The notes: generated by a model from the sequence alone, not told the origin. Counted from the stretch's first letter, positions 46,364-56,409 are shown. The stretch: DNA of 64,000 nt from Cognatilysobacter tabacisoli (GCF_003586305.1 NZ_QXJI01000001.1:1672245-1736244), one strand, 5' to 3'. Made by a program: numbers and translations.

Positions 46364-47511
46364 CCACGCCGCCCCTGTCGCTGTACGTCCACGTCCCGTG
46401 GTGCGTTCGCAAATGCCCGTACTGCGATTTCAACTCGCACGAGGGGCGCGGCGCGCTGCCGTTCGATGCCTACGTCGACGCGCTGCTGGCCGACCTCGAC
46501 CACGACCTGCCGCTGGCGTGGGGCCGCACGGTGCACACGGTGTTCTTCGGCGGCGGCACGCCGAGCCTGATGCCGGCCGAGTGCATCGACCGCTTCCTGC
46601 AGGGCGCGAGCAGCCGGCTGCGCTTCGCGCCGGGCTGCGAGATCACGCTGGAGACCAACCCGGGCACCGCCGAGCACGGGCGCTTCGAGGGCTACCGCGC
46701 CGCCGGCGTGAACCGGTTGAGCTTCGGCATCCAGAGTTTCGACGACGGCTGCCTTCAGCGGCTCGGCCGCATCCACGACAGCGGCGAGGCCGAGGCCGCG
46801 GTCAAGCTCGCGCAGGATGCCGGGTTCGACAACCTCAACCTCGACCTGATGTACGCCCTGCCCGGCCAGTCGCTGGCGATGGCCGAGCACGACCTGGAGC
46901 GCGCGTTCGCGCTGCAGCCGGCGCACGTGAGCCACTACCAGTTGACGCTCGAACCGAACACGGTGTTCGCCGCGCGTCCGCCGCAGGGGATCCCCGACGA
47001 CGACGCCAGCTGGGACATGCAGGAGCACTGCCAGGCGATGCTCTCCGACGCCGGCTATGCGCAGTACGAAGTCAGCGCGTACGCGCAGCCGGGCCGCCAG
47101 TGCGCGCACAACCTGAACTACTGGCGCTTCGGCGACTACCTGGGCATCGGCGCCGGCGCGCACGGCAAGCTGACCCTCGGCGCCGAGCAGACGATCCTGC
47201 GCCGCTGGAAGCACAAGCGCCCGGCCGACTTCATGGCCAAGGCCGGCACCGCGGCGGCGATCGGCGCCGACGAGCGCATCGCGCCGGCGCGTCGCCCGTT
47301 CGAGTACATGCTCAACACGCTGCGGCTGGTGGACGGGTTCGACCTGGCTGCGTTCGAGGCGCGCACCGGGCTGCCGCGCGCGCACATCGCGCCGCAGCTC
47401 GACGAGGCGGTCGCCCGTGGCTGGCTGACGGTGGACGGCGACCGCGTGCACCCGACTGACGCCGGCCGGCGCTTCACCAACGACGTGGTGTCCCTGTTCC
47501 TCGACGCCTGA
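46357..47511 (+). CDS. hemW: Radical SAM heme chaperone HemW
   Basis: A 384-aa radical SAM protein. CVRKCPYCDF supplies the [4Fe-4S] cluster cysteines (CxxxCxxC), FFGGGTPSL the SAM-binding GGG, and a HemN-like C-terminal domain with RRPFEYMLNTLRL follows. HemW inserts heme into respiratory proteins rather than acting as coproporphyrinogen oxidase; the extra C-terminal residues needed for HemN activity are absent. GTG start at 46357, overlapping the ABM gene. Confidence 0.95.
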   Translation: MLTTPPLSLYVHVPWCVRKCPYCDFNSHEGRGALPFDAYVDALLADLDHDLPLAWGRTVHTVFFGGGTPSLMPAECIDRFLQGASSRLRFAPGCEITLETNPGTAEHGRFEGYRAAGVNRLSFGIQSFDDGCLQRLGRIHDSGEAEAAVKLAQDAGFDNLNLDLMYALPGQSLAMAEHDLERAFALQPAHVSHYQLTLEPNTVFAARPPQGIPDDDASWDMQEHCQAMLSDAGYAQYEVSAYAQPGRQCAHNLNYWRFGDYLGIGAGAHGKLTLGAEQTILRRWKHKRPADFMAKAGTAAAIGADERIAPARRPFEYMLNTLRLVDGFDLAAFEARTGLPRAHIAPQLDEAVARGWLTVDGDRVHPTDAGRRFTNDVVSLFLDA

Positions 47512-47707
47512 GTGGCGCGCGCGGGCGGCCGTATCCGCGGCATTCTGAACAGGCGCCCGAGGGCGCTGGCATCCAATTTGCTCCTGCAAGCGCGCGTGGC
47601 CGGTTTCGGGCCGGCCGTACGCTCTACCCAATAGGCCGGACGTCGGCTGAGCTGGCGCCCCCCCTGCCGGCGTGATTAGATCGCGGCAATCGCACCGGGT
47701 ACCTTCC

Positions 47708-49990
47708 ATGTCGGCCAGTTTCGAACCTCTCGGCAGTGCGGTCGCCCGGCCGACCCTGGCGGCGGCCCCGCTGCCCCGGCGCGTACGGCGGGTGCTCGAG
47801 CACCTGTATGCCCTGGTGTCCGACGACATGGCCCGCGCGCTCGAGCGGATGCTCGCCGATTTCGAGCAGCAGCTGTTCCGGCTCGCCGACCACGCGCGCA
47901 ACCCGGGCCTGCAGGCCGTCCATTTCGAAACGCTGCGCATCGTTCGGCTCAATCGCGCCGACCTGATCCCGCGCTTCCTCGGCGGCCTCGAAAGCGGCCT
48001 GTGCCAGATCCGCGACCCCTACGTCGCGCCGGACCAGCTGCACGTTCCGCTGCAGTTCCGCGAGTTGCGGCTGGTCGACGACAGCGAGATCAGCGAAGAG
48101 AGCGTCATGCGCGGCATCGCCGTGCGCCACGAATCGCGCGCGGGCCTGGCCCTGCACCTGCTCGGCCAGCGCTTCGGCGTGCTGGCCGGCGCGCCTGCGT
48201 TCGACGCCGAGCGGCTTCCGGTCGGCCCGCACCGGCTGGCGCACCTGCTCGCCGACGCCGCGCGCGTGCTGCAGATCGACGTCGACGCGCGTCTCACCCT
48301 GTTCCGCAGCTTCGACCAGCAGGCGATGGCCGGCTACGCGCAGCTCGCCGAAACGATGAACGCGCTGCTCGCGCGCGAGAACATCCTGCCCGGGCTGGCG
48401 TTCGTGCCGATCCGGATCCGACCGACGCTGCAGGCCGACCTCAGCGGCGAGACGGCGCAGGCGCGCCGCGAAGGACGCGCCGCCGCCGCCGAAGCGCGCG
48501 ACGCGCAGCGTCCGCACACCGGCTGGTATGGCGATGCCCCCGCGCCGCGCGATGAGGAGGACGAGACCTCGGCCTTCGTCAGCCTGCAGGAGCTGCTGGC
48601 CAGCCGCCGCGACCTGCTCGGCAAGCTCCGCCCCGGCGTCGCCGAGGCCGCCCCGCAGCCGCAACTGAGCACGGCCGACGTGCTGTCCGCGCTGGCCAAG
48701 CTGCAGTCGGCCGCGACCCGCACCGCGGCCCCGCATGCCGCGCCGCCGGCGAGCGTGCAGGACGTGCGCCAGGCGCTGTTGGTGCAGACCCGCCAGCAAC
48801 GCGGCCAGGCCACGGCGATGTCGCGCGAGGACAGCGACGCGTTCGAGCTGCTGTCGCTGCTGTACGCCGAGATCGGCCGGGAACTGCGCCAGGACGCGCC
48901 CAGCGCGGGCCTGATGAACCGCCTGCAGGTGCCGCTGCTGCGCGTCGCACTGCAGGACCGGGGCTTCTTCGTCCGCAGCCAGCACCCGGCGCGGCAGCTG
49001 CTCAATGCCGTCGCCGAAGCCGGCGCCACGTGGCTGGCCGACGACGAGGCCGATCCCCAGCTCAACGACCAGCTGCGCCACGCCGTCGACCACGTGGTCG
49101 AGCACTACCAGGGCGACGCCGCCGTGTTCGAGGCCGCCAACCACCGGCTGCAGGACCATCTCCAGGCGATGGCGCGCAAGGCGGAGGTCACCGAACGCCG
49201 CCACGTCGAGGCCGCGCGCGGCAAGGAGAAGCTCGAGCTCGCCAAGCACCGCGCCGCGCAGGTGATCGAGGAAGCGGTCCACGACCACAAGCTGCCGAAG
49301 TTCCTGCGCAGCCTGCTGACGCAGGCGTGGTCCGACGTGCTGACCCTGTCGCTGCTGCGCCACGGCGAGGACTCCGACGACTGGCGCCGCCACTTGGCGG
49401 CCACGCACGAGATCGTCGCGGCTAACGGTCCGCAGGCGCGCGCGATCGACCAGGCGCTGCCCGGCCAGATCGAGCACGCGCTGAGCCTGGTCGGCTACCA
49501 CGCCGACGACGCGAGCGAGATCGCGCGCCGGCTGACCGCGGGCCCCAACGCCGACGAGGACCCGGCATCGCGCACCGAGCTGGCGATGAAGCTCAAGGCG
49601 CGCGCGCGGCTGGGCGAGGACAACGCACCGGCGCGCGCACCGGCGACGCCCCGCTCCGCCGAGGAGCAGGCCGCGTACGAGCGGCTGCGCCTGCTGCCGT
49701 TCGGCACGTGGTTCGAGTTCGTGACCAACCAGCAGGGCGACTTCGTGCGCCGCCGGCTGTCGTGGTTCAGCCCGGTCACCGACAACTCACTGTTCGTCAA
49801 CCAGCGCGGCCAGCGCGTCGGCGAGCATTCGCTCGACAGCCTGGCGCGGATGGTCGCGGCCGGCCAGGCACGCATCGTGCCCGCCGAGCGCGGCCGGCTG
49901 GTCGACCGCGCCTGGCACAGCGCGCTCAACGCGCTGAAGAATTTCGCCCGCCGCAAGCACAAGGACGCCACCACGGAGGACGCCACGTGA
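47708..49990 (+). CDS. DUF1631 family protein
   Basis: A 760-aa soluble protein with the DUF1631 architecture: LRRVLEHLYALVSDDM-like N terminus, FQELRLVDDSEISEE-type segment (here FRELRLVDDSEISEE, about residues 117-131), a low-complexity Ala/Arg-rich linker near 240-300, and the C-terminal WFEFVTNQQGDFVRRRLSWFSPVTDNSLFVN-type beta region. Older annotations call it thymidine phosphorylase, without support. It overlaps a PilZ gene by GTGA, which suggests a link to c-di-GMP or surface functions. The function is unknown. Confidence 0.87.
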   Translation: MSASFEPLGSAVARPTLAAAPLPRRVRRVLEHLYALVSDDMARALERMLADFEQQLFRLADHARNPGLQAVHFETLRIVRLNRADLIPRFLGGLESGLCQIRDPYVAPDQLHVPLQFRELRLVDDSEISEESVMRGIAVRHESRAGLALHLLGQRFGVLAGAPAFDAERLPVGPHRLAHLLADAARVLQIDVDARLTLFRSFDQQAMAGYAQLAETMNALLARENILPGLAFVPIRIRPTLQADLSGETAQARREGRAAAAEARDAQRPHTGWYGDAPAPRDEEDETSAFVSLQELLASRRDLLGKLRPGVAEAAPQPQLSTADVLSALAKLQSAATRTAAPHAAPPASVQDVRQALLVQTRQQRGQATAMSREDSDAFELLSLLYAEIGRELRQDAPSAGLMNRLQVPLLRVALQDRGFFVRSQHPARQLLNAVAEAGATWLADDEADPQLNDQLRHAVDHVVEHYQGDAAVFEAANHRLQDHLQAMARKAEVTERRHVEAARGKEKLELAKHRAAQVIEEAVHDHKLPKFLRSLLTQAWSDVLTLSLLRHGEDSDDWRRHLAATHEIVAANGPQARAIDQALPGQIEHALSLVGYHADDASEIARRLTAGPNADEDPASRTELAMKLKARARLGEDNAPARAPATPRSAEEQAAYERLRLLPFGTWFEFVTNQQGDFVRRRLSWFSPVTDNSLFVNQRGQRVGEHSLDSLARMVAAGQARIVPAERGRLVDRAWHSALNALKNFARRKHKDATTEDAT

Positions 49991-50337
49991 TCGACGAATA
50001 CCGCCGCGTCCGCCGCCGCCGCGTCGAGCAGGCCGTGCACGTCGTCGACACGATGACCGACACGGTGATCGGGCGGCTGGGCAACGTGTCCGAGAGCGGC
50101 ATGCTGATGGTCGCCAGCACGCCGCTGATGGTCGATGCGCTGTACCAGGTGCGCTTCGCGCTCGGCGACTCGCCCAGCGGCGGCGAACCGATCGAGGTTG
50201 GCGCGCACCTGCTTTGGCAGGACGAGGGCGGCCCGGCCGGGCACAACTGGTCCGGCTTCCGCTTCATCACGATGCTCGAGAGCCAGATGCTGCAGCTGCG
50301 GCAGTGGCTGGACTCGCCGGGCGGCCGGTTCGAGTAG
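49987..50337 (+). CDS. PilZ-domain c-di-GMP-binding protein
   Basis: A 116-aa single-domain protein. RRRRVEQAVHVVDT gives the RxxxR-like N-terminal arginines, GRLGNVSESGMLMVAST the D/NxSxxG motif (here NVSESG), both needed for c-di-GMP binding. It begins with a GTG overlapping the DUF1631 stop (GTGA), so the two proteins are made together. The GGDEF/EAL gene on the opposite strand ends 6 bp away. Confidence 0.85.
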   Translation: MIDEYRRVRRRRVEQAVHVVDTMTDTVIGRLGNVSESGMLMVASTPLMVDALYQVRFALGDSPSGGEPIEVGAHLLWQDEGGPAGHNWSGFRFITMLESQMLQLRQWLDSPGGRFE

Positions 50338-50343
50338 GGGCGC

Positions 50344-52995
50344 TCAGCCCGCGCCGCCGAACGCACGTTCGGCCCGCTGGAACAGCACGGCCTCGGGCAC
50401 GTGCAGCGCATAGCCTTGGGCGAAATCCACGCCGATGCCGCGCAGCGCGTCGGCGATCTCGGTGCTGGTCACCCACTCGGCCACCACGGCCAGCCCGCGC
50501 TGGTGGCCGATGTCGGTCACCGCGCGCACGATCGAGTGGCTCATCGGGTCGACCAGCAGGTCGCGGATGAAGCTGCCGTCGATCTTGATGATGTCGACCG
50601 GCAAGTTCTTCAGGTAGCCGAACGACGACATGCCGGCGCCGAAATCGTCGAGGGCGATCTTGCAGCCGACCTCGCGCAGGCGCTGGATGAACCGCCCCAC
50701 CTGCGCCAGGTTGCGAACGGCGACCGTCTCGGTGATCTCGAAGCACACGCGCTCGGGCGCGATGCCGTAGTGCTGCATGCGGTCGAGGATCAGGTCGACC
50801 AGCGACTCGTCATCGATGCTGGCGCCGGACAGGTTGATCGTCGCCAGCTGCAGGTCCGCGCCGGACGGATGCAGCTGGTCGAAGTGGCCCAGCGCGGTCT
50901 CGATCACCCAGCGGTCGATCAGCGGCATCAGCCCGTAGCGCTCGGCCGCCGGCATGAACGCGCCCGGCAGCACGCGCTGGCCGTGCTCGTCGCGCAAGCG
51001 CAGCAGAAGCTCGATGTGCGGGCCACGCGGCGTGCGCGCACCGAGCGGCCACACTTCCTGGTACTCCAGCCGCAGGCGCTGTTCGTCGATTGCCCAGCGC
51101 AGCCGGCTGACCCACTCCATCTCGCTGCGCCGGCGCGCGATGTCGTCGTCCTGCTCGGAGTAGAAGTGCACGCGGTTGCGGCCGGATTCCTTGGCCATGT
51201 AGCACGCGGTGTCGGCCTGGGCGAACAGGTCGCGCAGGTCCAGCGCGGCGCGGTCGATCATCACCACGCCGATGCTCGCGCTCACCGTGTACGTGCGCTG
51301 CTGCCAGACGAACACGTAGCCGTCGATGCGCTCGCGCATGCGCTCGGCGACCTGGCGCGCGTCGGCCTCGTCGCGGATGCCGGCGCTGAGCACGCCGAAT
51401 TCATCGCCGCCCAGGCGCGCCAGCACGTCGCCGGTGCGCAGCTGCTCGCGCATCATCACCGCCAGCTGCGACAGCAGCTGGTCGCCCGCCATGTGGCCGG
51501 AGGTGTCGTTGATCAGCTTGAACTGGTCGAGGTCGATGAACAGCAGCGCCGCCGCCGGCCCGCCGCGCGCCACGCCGTCGAGCGCGCGCTCGACGCGGCG
51601 TTCGAACTCGCGCCGGTTGAACAGTTCGGTCAGCGCGTCGTGGCTGGCCTGGTAGGTCAACAGCTCGGTCAGCTGGCGCTGCTCGGAGATGTCGGTGGCG
51701 ACCATCAGCAGGCTCGATTCGCCGCCGAGCGTCACCGGGGCGATCGACACGCTGGCCCAGAAGTGGTCGCCGGCGACGCTGCGCAGCACCGCCTCGGCGC
51801 TGTTGAACGTCGGCGGCTCGTAGCCGCGCAGGCGCGCACGCAGGTCTTCGTCCTCGAACAGTGCCGGCAGTTCGGTGCCCTGCACGTCCTCACCCAGGCG
51901 CACGCGCGAGGCCTGGTTCGCATAGCGGATGCGGCGGTCGTCGCCGTGCGCGAGCAGCACCAGCGCCGGCAGCAGCTCGTTCAGCGCGCGGAAGCGCTCC
52001 TCGCTTTCGCGGAAGCGGTGGCTCATGCGCCAGCCCAGCTCCAGCGCGCGGCGGCGGGTGCTCGCGACCGACCAGACCAGCAGCGCCAGCAGCACACTTG
52101 CCAGCAGCCCGGGCCAGAGCCCCGGCTGCTGCCACAGCGGTGCGATCGCGGCCTCGCGCACCGGGTGCATCTCGATCCGCCACACGCGTCCGCCGTACGT
52201 CAGGTCGCGGTCGAACGCGAAGTCGCCGTCGGCGTGGAAGTGCCGCTCCGGGTGCGAATCGAACAGTCCGCGCGCGTCGCCGTCGCGGCCGTCGGTCACG
52301 TCGCTGACGCGCACGTGCATGGAGTCGCGAACGTCCGTCGGCAGCGCGTTGTCGATCAGCGTCCCGACCCGGAACGACACCGCGATCGAGCCGCGCATGC
52401 GTGCGCGCCGGTCGGGCTGCGCGTCCGGCGGTGAGCCCGGCGCATACACCGGCAGCCGCAGCGTCACGCCCTCGGGGCCACGGCCCTGCTCGGCCAATTG
52501 GATCAGCATGAACGGTGCCGACAGCGACGGCTGGTCGGTGTCGCGCGAGCGCAGCACGGCCGCCAGGTTGGCCGGCTGACGACTGAGGTCTAGGCCGAGG
52601 ACCGGCTCATTGCCGCGCAGCGGGGCCACCATCGTCGTCACGAAGCGCTCGCCGCGCGCGTCGTCCTGGCGTTGGGCATACGCCAGTGCGATCAGGCTGG
52701 GAAACTGCTCGCGCGGCCGGAGATTCGCGTAGACGTCGGCGAACTCGCCCGGCGTGACTTCGGTCGAGGTCAGGAACAGGGTCTGCACCGAGCGCACCAG
52801 CATCCCGCAGGCGCGCAGCTGGCTTTCGAGCGCGGCGTAGCTGCGTTCGGCGGTCGCGGTCAGCACCCCGATCGCGTCGCGCTGCACGCGTTCTCGCTCG
52901 CGCGCGGCGACCCAAAGCGTCAACGACGCGCCGAGCACCAGGGCGAACAGGCTCCACAGCCATGCGGAACGGCGATGCGGCAGACGCGCAGGCAT
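50344..52995 (-). CDS. CHASE-PAS-GGDEF-EAL membrane protein, c-di-GMP turnover
   Basis: An 883-aa sensor. N-terminal membrane helix (about 10-31), periplasmic CHASE domain (about 60-270), second helix (about 290-310), PAS (about 325-430), GGDEF with intact LGGDEF (about residue 528) and EAL. The EAL signature reads ELLLR in place of EALLR, but the catalytic Glu, NLSG, FEITET, DDFGAG, KIDGSF, AEW and Q residues are kept, so it could be an active phosphodiesterase, synthase or both. The start at 52995 (MPARLPHRR) is preferred over 53064, which overlaps pepQ. Confidence 0.92.
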   Translation of the reverse strand: MPARLPHRRSAWLWSLFALVLGASLTLWVAARERERVQRDAIGVLTATAERSYAALESQLRACGMLVRSVQTLFLTSTEVTPGEFADVYANLRPREQFPSLIALAYAQRQDDARGERFVTTMVAPLRGNEPVLGLDLSRQPANLAAVLRSRDTDQPSLSAPFMLIQLAEQGRGPEGVTLRLPVYAPGSPPDAQPDRRARMRGSIAVSFRVGTLIDNALPTDVRDSMHVRVSDVTDGRDGDARGLFDSHPERHFHADGDFAFDRDLTYGGRVWRIEMHPVREAAIAPLWQQPGLWPGLLASVLLALLVWSVASTRRRALELGWRMSHRFRESEERFRALNELLPALVLLAHGDDRRIRYANQASRVRLGEDVQGTELPALFEDEDLRARLRGYEPPTFNSAEAVLRSVAGDHFWASVSIAPVTLGGESSLLMVATDISEQRQLTELLTYQASHDALTELFNRREFERRVERALDGVARGGPAAALLFIDLDQFKLINDTSGHMAGDQLLSQLAVMMREQLRTGDVLARLGGDEFGVLSAGIRDEADARQVAERMRERIDGYVFVWQQRTYTVSASIGVVMIDRAALDLRDLFAQADTACYMAKESGRNRVHFYSEQDDDIARRRSEMEWVSRLRWAIDEQRLRLEYQEVWPLGARTPRGPHIELLLRLRDEHGQRVLPGAFMPAAERYGLMPLIDRWVIETALGHFDQLHPSGADLQLATINLSGASIDDESLVDLILDRMQHYGIAPERVCFEITETVAVRNLAQVGRFIQRLREVGCKIALDDFGAGMSSFGYLKNLPVDIIKIDGSFIRDLLVDPMSHSIVRAVTDIGHQRGLAVVAEWVTSTEIADALRGIGVDFAQGYALHVPEAVLFQRAERAFGGAG

Positions 52996-53062
52996 CAGGC
53001 CGTCGGCCTGCGGCGAAGGCGAGAATCCGTCAAAATTCCCCGACGCCCCCAAGGAATACCCC

Positions 53063-54391
53063 ATGTCCGTCCAAGACCTAGCGATGGTATACCCGGCTCA
53101 CGTGAGCGAGATGCAGCGGCGCGCCACCGAGGCGCTGGGGCGTGGCGGCTTCGACCACCTCGTGGTGCCCAGCGGCACCTCGCACTACCACCTGTTCGAC
53201 GATCGGGACTACCCGTACGCGGTCAACCCGCAGTTCAAAGCCTGGCTGCCGCTGGTGCGCAACCCGGGCAGCTGGCTGGTGTTCACCCCGGGCCAGCGCC
53301 CGAAGCTGGTGTACCTGCAGCCGTTCGACTACTGGCACGTGGTGCCGCAGGCACCGGCCGGGTACTGGCTCGAGCACTTCGACGTGGTCGTGATCCGCGA
53401 GCCCGACGAGGCGCTGCAGCACCTGCCGCGCGACCCGGCGCGCTGCGCGATCCTCGGCGAGCCGCAGAGCACGGTCGGTGGCTTCGCCCCGAACAACCCG
53501 GCGCCGGTGCTGCAGTACCTCGAGTTCCACCGCGCCTACAAGACGCCGTACGAGGTCGCGATGATGCGCGCGGCGACGCGCCGCGGCGTGCGCGCGCACC
53601 GCGCCGCCGAGCGCGCGTTCCGCGCCGGCGCCAGCGAGTTCGGCATCCACCTGGTCTACTGCCAGGCCGCCGCGCAGGACGCGATGGAGCTGCCCTACAA
53701 CAACATCATTGCGCTCAACGAACACGGCGCCGTGCTGCACTACACCGAACGCGACCGCGTCGCCCCGGCGACGTCGCGCAGCTTCCTGATCGACGCCGGC
53801 GCCAGCCACGACGGCTACGCCTGCGACATCACCCGCACCTACGCGGCCGACACCGGCAGCGAGTTCCAGGCGCTGGTCGACGCGGTCGATGCTGCGCAGC
53901 GGACGATGTGCGACCAGGTCCGCGCCGGCGTCGACTACAGGCAGCTGCACCTCGACGCGCACCAGGCGCTCGCTGCGATCCTCAAGGACTTCGGGCTGGT
54001 CACGGTGTCGCCGGAAGCGGCCGTCGCGACCGGCGTCAGCAGCGCGTTCTTCCCGCACGGCATCGGCCACGGCATCGGCCTGCAGGTGCACGACGTCGCC
54101 GGCTTCGCCGCCAGCGACGCCGGCGGCACGATCCCCAAGCCCGAAGGCCATCCGTACCTGCGCCTGACCCGCGACCTCGCGCCGGGCATGGCGGTGACCA
54201 TCGAACCGGGCCTGTATTTCATCGACCTGCTGCTCGACAAGCTCAAGGCCGACGGTCGGGGCGACAGCGTCGACTGGAGCCGTGTCGAGGCGTTCAAGCC
54301 GTACGGCGGCATCCGCATCGAGGACGACGTGGTCTGCACCGACGCCGACCCGATCAACCTCACCCGCGAAGGGTTCGCCGAGGCGGCCTGA
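53063..54391 (+). CDS. pepQ: Xaa-Pro dipeptidase (prolidase), M24 family
   Basis: A 442-aa enzyme that cleaves dipeptides with C-terminal proline, in the size range of E. coli PepQ. The N-terminal VNPQFKAWLPLV and FDYWHVVPQ are prolidase signatures. Metal ligands: Asp and Asp in LIDAGASHDGYACDITRT, His in HGIGHGIGLQVHD, Glu in IEPGLYF and Glu in GGIRIEDDV. AAGGAA lies 7 nt upstream of the ATG. Divergent from the CHASE-GGDEF-EAL gene and convergent with pepP. Confidence 0.96.
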   Translation: MSVQDLAMVYPAHVSEMQRRATEALGRGGFDHLVVPSGTSHYHLFDDRDYPYAVNPQFKAWLPLVRNPGSWLVFTPGQRPKLVYLQPFDYWHVVPQAPAGYWLEHFDVVVIREPDEALQHLPRDPARCAILGEPQSTVGGFAPNNPAPVLQYLEFHRAYKTPYEVAMMRAATRRGVRAHRAAERAFRAGASEFGIHLVYCQAAAQDAMELPYNNIIALNEHGAVLHYTERDRVAPATSRSFLIDAGASHDGYACDITRTYAADTGSEFQALVDAVDAAQRTMCDQVRAGVDYRQLHLDAHQALAAILKDFGLVTVSPEAAVATGVSSAFFPHGIGHGIGLQVHDVAGFAASDAGGTIPKPEGHPYLRLTRDLAPGMAVTIEPGLYFIDLLLDKLKADGRGDSVDWSRVEAFKPYGGIRIEDDVVCTDADPINLTREGFAEAA

Positions 54392-54415
54392 CGCTACGCG
54401 GCGGCACGAACGCAG

Positions 54416-54439
54416 ACAGGCGCGGATGTCCGCGCCTGT
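54416..54439. terminator. Bidirectional terminator hairpin between pepQ and pepP
   Basis: A perfect 11-bp inverted repeat ACAGGCGCGGA / TCCGCGCCTGT with only 2 nt between arms, in the 82-bp gap of two convergent genes. U-runs are short. Confidence 0.65.
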
Positions 54440-54473
54440 TCGCATCTGAGCCGGAGGATGCAGGTGCCGCGCG

Positions 54474-55811
54474 CTAGGCGGCGCGGGCCGGGTCCGCCAT
54501 CAGCGCCTCGACCTGGTCCGCGCGGCGCGCCAGCGCGTCGGTCAGCACCGTGGGCCCGTCGGCCGTGACCAGCACGTCGTCTTCGATCCGGATGCCGATG
54601 CCGCGCCATTTCGCCTCGACGCTGGTGTCGTCGGCGCCGATGTACAGCCCCGGCTCGATCGTGAACACCATGCCCGGCTCGAGCAGCCGCGACTGCCCGT
54701 CGATGCGGTATTCGCCGACGTCGTGCACGTCAAGGCCCAGCCAGTGCCCGGTCTTGTGCCGGTAGAAACGCTTGTAGCTGCCGTCGGCGAGGTTCTTGCC
54801 CAGCTTGCCCTTCAGCAGGCCCAGACGCAGCAGGCCTTCGGTCAGGGTCTCGACCGCGGCAACGTGGCCGGCCTCGTACGGCACCCCGACCCGCGCCTGC
54901 GCCAGCGCGGCCGCCTGCGCATCGCAGACCAGGTCGTGCAGCGCGCGCTGGGCCGCGGTGAAGCGGCCGTTGACCGGGAACGTGCGGGTGATGTCGGCCG
55001 CGTAGCCGCGGTACTCGGCGCCGGCGTCGATCAGCACCAGGTCGCCGTCCTTCGCCGCGGCGGCGTTGGCGTGGTAGTGCAGCACGCACGCGTTGGCGCC
55101 GGCGCCGACGATGCTGCCGTACGCGGGCTGCGCGTCGTGGCGGCGGAACTCGCGTTCGATCTCCGCCTGCAGCTCGTACTCGCGGATCCCGGGCCGGGCG
55201 ATCCGCATCGCCGCCTCGTGCGCGCGGACGCTGATCTCGGCCGCGCGGCGCATCAGCTTCAGCTCATCGCGGTCCTTGAACAGCCGCAGCTCGTCGAGCA
55301 GGTGGCCGAGCTCGAGGAACTCGTGCGGCGGCTGCGCGCCCTGGCGCACCATCGCGCGCACGCGGTTGAGCCAGCCGATCAGCTTGAGGTCGAACTCCTG
55401 GTCGCGGCCGAAGTGGTAGTACACGCGCGACCGGCCCTCGAGCAGCCCCGGCAGGATGTCGTCGAGGTCGGTGATCGGGTACGCGTCGTCCATGCCGAAC
55501 GCCTCGACCGCGCCTTCCGGGCCGAAGCGCGGGCCGTCCCAGCCTTCGCGCTCGAGATCGCGCTCGCGGCAGAACAGCAGGGTCTCGCCGTGCTTGCGCC
55601 CCGGCACCAGCACCAGCACCGCCTCGGGTTCGGGGAAGCCGGTGAGGTACAGCAGGTCGGAGTCCTGCCGGAACGGGTAGTGCGTGTCGCGGCTGCGGAT
55701 GCGTTCGGGCGCGGCCGGCAGCACCAGGATGGCGTCGTCGCCGGCCATCCGCATCAGCTGGCGTCGACGGCGGGCGTAGGCCTTGGCGGGAATCGACAGC
55801 GGCTTGGTCAT
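54474..55811 (-). CDS. pepP: Xaa-Pro aminopeptidase P
   Basis: A 445-aa M24B peptidase removing N-terminal residues that precede proline. The N-terminal FRQDSDLLYLTGFPEPEAVLVL-type segment (FRQDSDLLYLTGF) is the PepP hallmark. Ligands: Asp/Asp in LIDAGAEYRGYAADITRT, His in KTGHWLGLDVHD, Glu in EPGLYIG, Glu in GIRIEDDVLV. The start at 55811 follows ygfB by 49 bp, giving the conserved ygfB-pepP order; ubiH, usually next, is not here. Confidence 0.95.
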   Translation of the reverse strand: MTKPLSIPAKAYARRRRQLMRMAGDDAILVLPAAPERIRSRDTHYPFRQDSDLLYLTGFPEPEAVLVLVPGRKHGETLLFCRERDLEREGWDGPRFGPEGAVEAFGMDDAYPITDLDDILPGLLEGRSRVYYHFGRDQEFDLKLIGWLNRVRAMVRQGAQPPHEFLELGHLLDELRLFKDRDELKLMRRAAEISVRAHEAAMRIARPGIREYELQAEIEREFRRHDAQPAYGSIVGAGANACVLHYHANAAAAKDGDLVLIDAGAEYRGYAADITRTFPVNGRFTAAQRALHDLVCDAQAAALAQARVGVPYEAGHVAAVETLTEGLLRLGLLKGKLGKNLADGSYKRFYRHKTGHWLGLDVHDVGEYRIDGQSRLLEPGMVFTIEPGLYIGADDTSVEAKWRGIGIRIEDDVLVTADGPTVLTDALARRADQVEALMADPARAA

Positions 55812-55860
55812 CGCGGCGTGCAGTGGGGTCGTGCGGTGGCGCCGTGCACCGGCGCGGCGG

Positions 55861-56409
55861 TCAGTTGAGACGCTGGCGATGCTGCGCGGCCAGCACGCAG
55901 TCGCCGTGCAGCAGCAGCGCGGCGACGCGGACGAACTCCTCGATCTCGACGAGCGCTTCCTCATCGTCGTCGTCGCCTTCGTCCTGGGCCTGCGCGCCGG
56001 CCAGCCGCGCGAGGTCGCCGAGCGCCTCGCGGCCTTCGTCGGACAGCTTCGGGTCCGCGCCGGCGGCCAGTCCGAACCCGCCGAGGAAGCCGCGGCACCA
56101 GTCGAACAGCGCGCCGCTGCGGTCGGCCAGCGACGCGTCGCCCTCCGGCAGCAGCAGCTCGAAACGGAAGCTGCGGTCGGCCAGCTGCTCGGCGCTGACC
56201 GTGCGCAGGCGGTCGAGCGGGCTGTCCGGCTGGGGCGCGAGGATCGCGTCGTCGGCCAGCACTTTCGCCGGCCAGCCGCGCAGCGAAGCGCCGCCGCCGC
56301 TGAGCCAGCCGCACAGGCTGCCGTGCAGTTCGGACGGCGACACGGACAGGGCAAAGCGGCGGATTTCGTCGTCGACGGCGTTCAGGCCGGGCAGTTCGGT
56401 ATCGGACAC
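55861..56409 (-). CDS. ygfB: UPF0149 family protein YgfB
   Basis: A 182-aa alpha-helical protein. SPSELHGSLCGWLSGG and FDWCRGFLGGFGLA are the UPF0149 signatures, and the acidic stretch DEGDDDDEEALVEIEEFVR lies near the C terminus. GTG start at 56409; it is the true 3' portion of a very long minus-strand open frame, the rest of which is a shadow of the divergent sensor gene. In Pseudomonas, YgfB regulates ampDh3 expression; a similar role here is only a possibility. Confidence 0.92.
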   Translation of the reverse strand: MSDTELPGLNAVDDEIRRFALSVSPSELHGSLCGWLSGGGASLRGWPAKVLADDAILAPQPDSPLDRLRTVSAEQLADRSFRFELLLPEGDASLADRSGALFDWCRGFLGGFGLAAGADPKLSDEGREALGDLARLAGAQAQDEGDDDDEEALVEIEEFVRVAALLLHGDCVLAAQHRQRLN

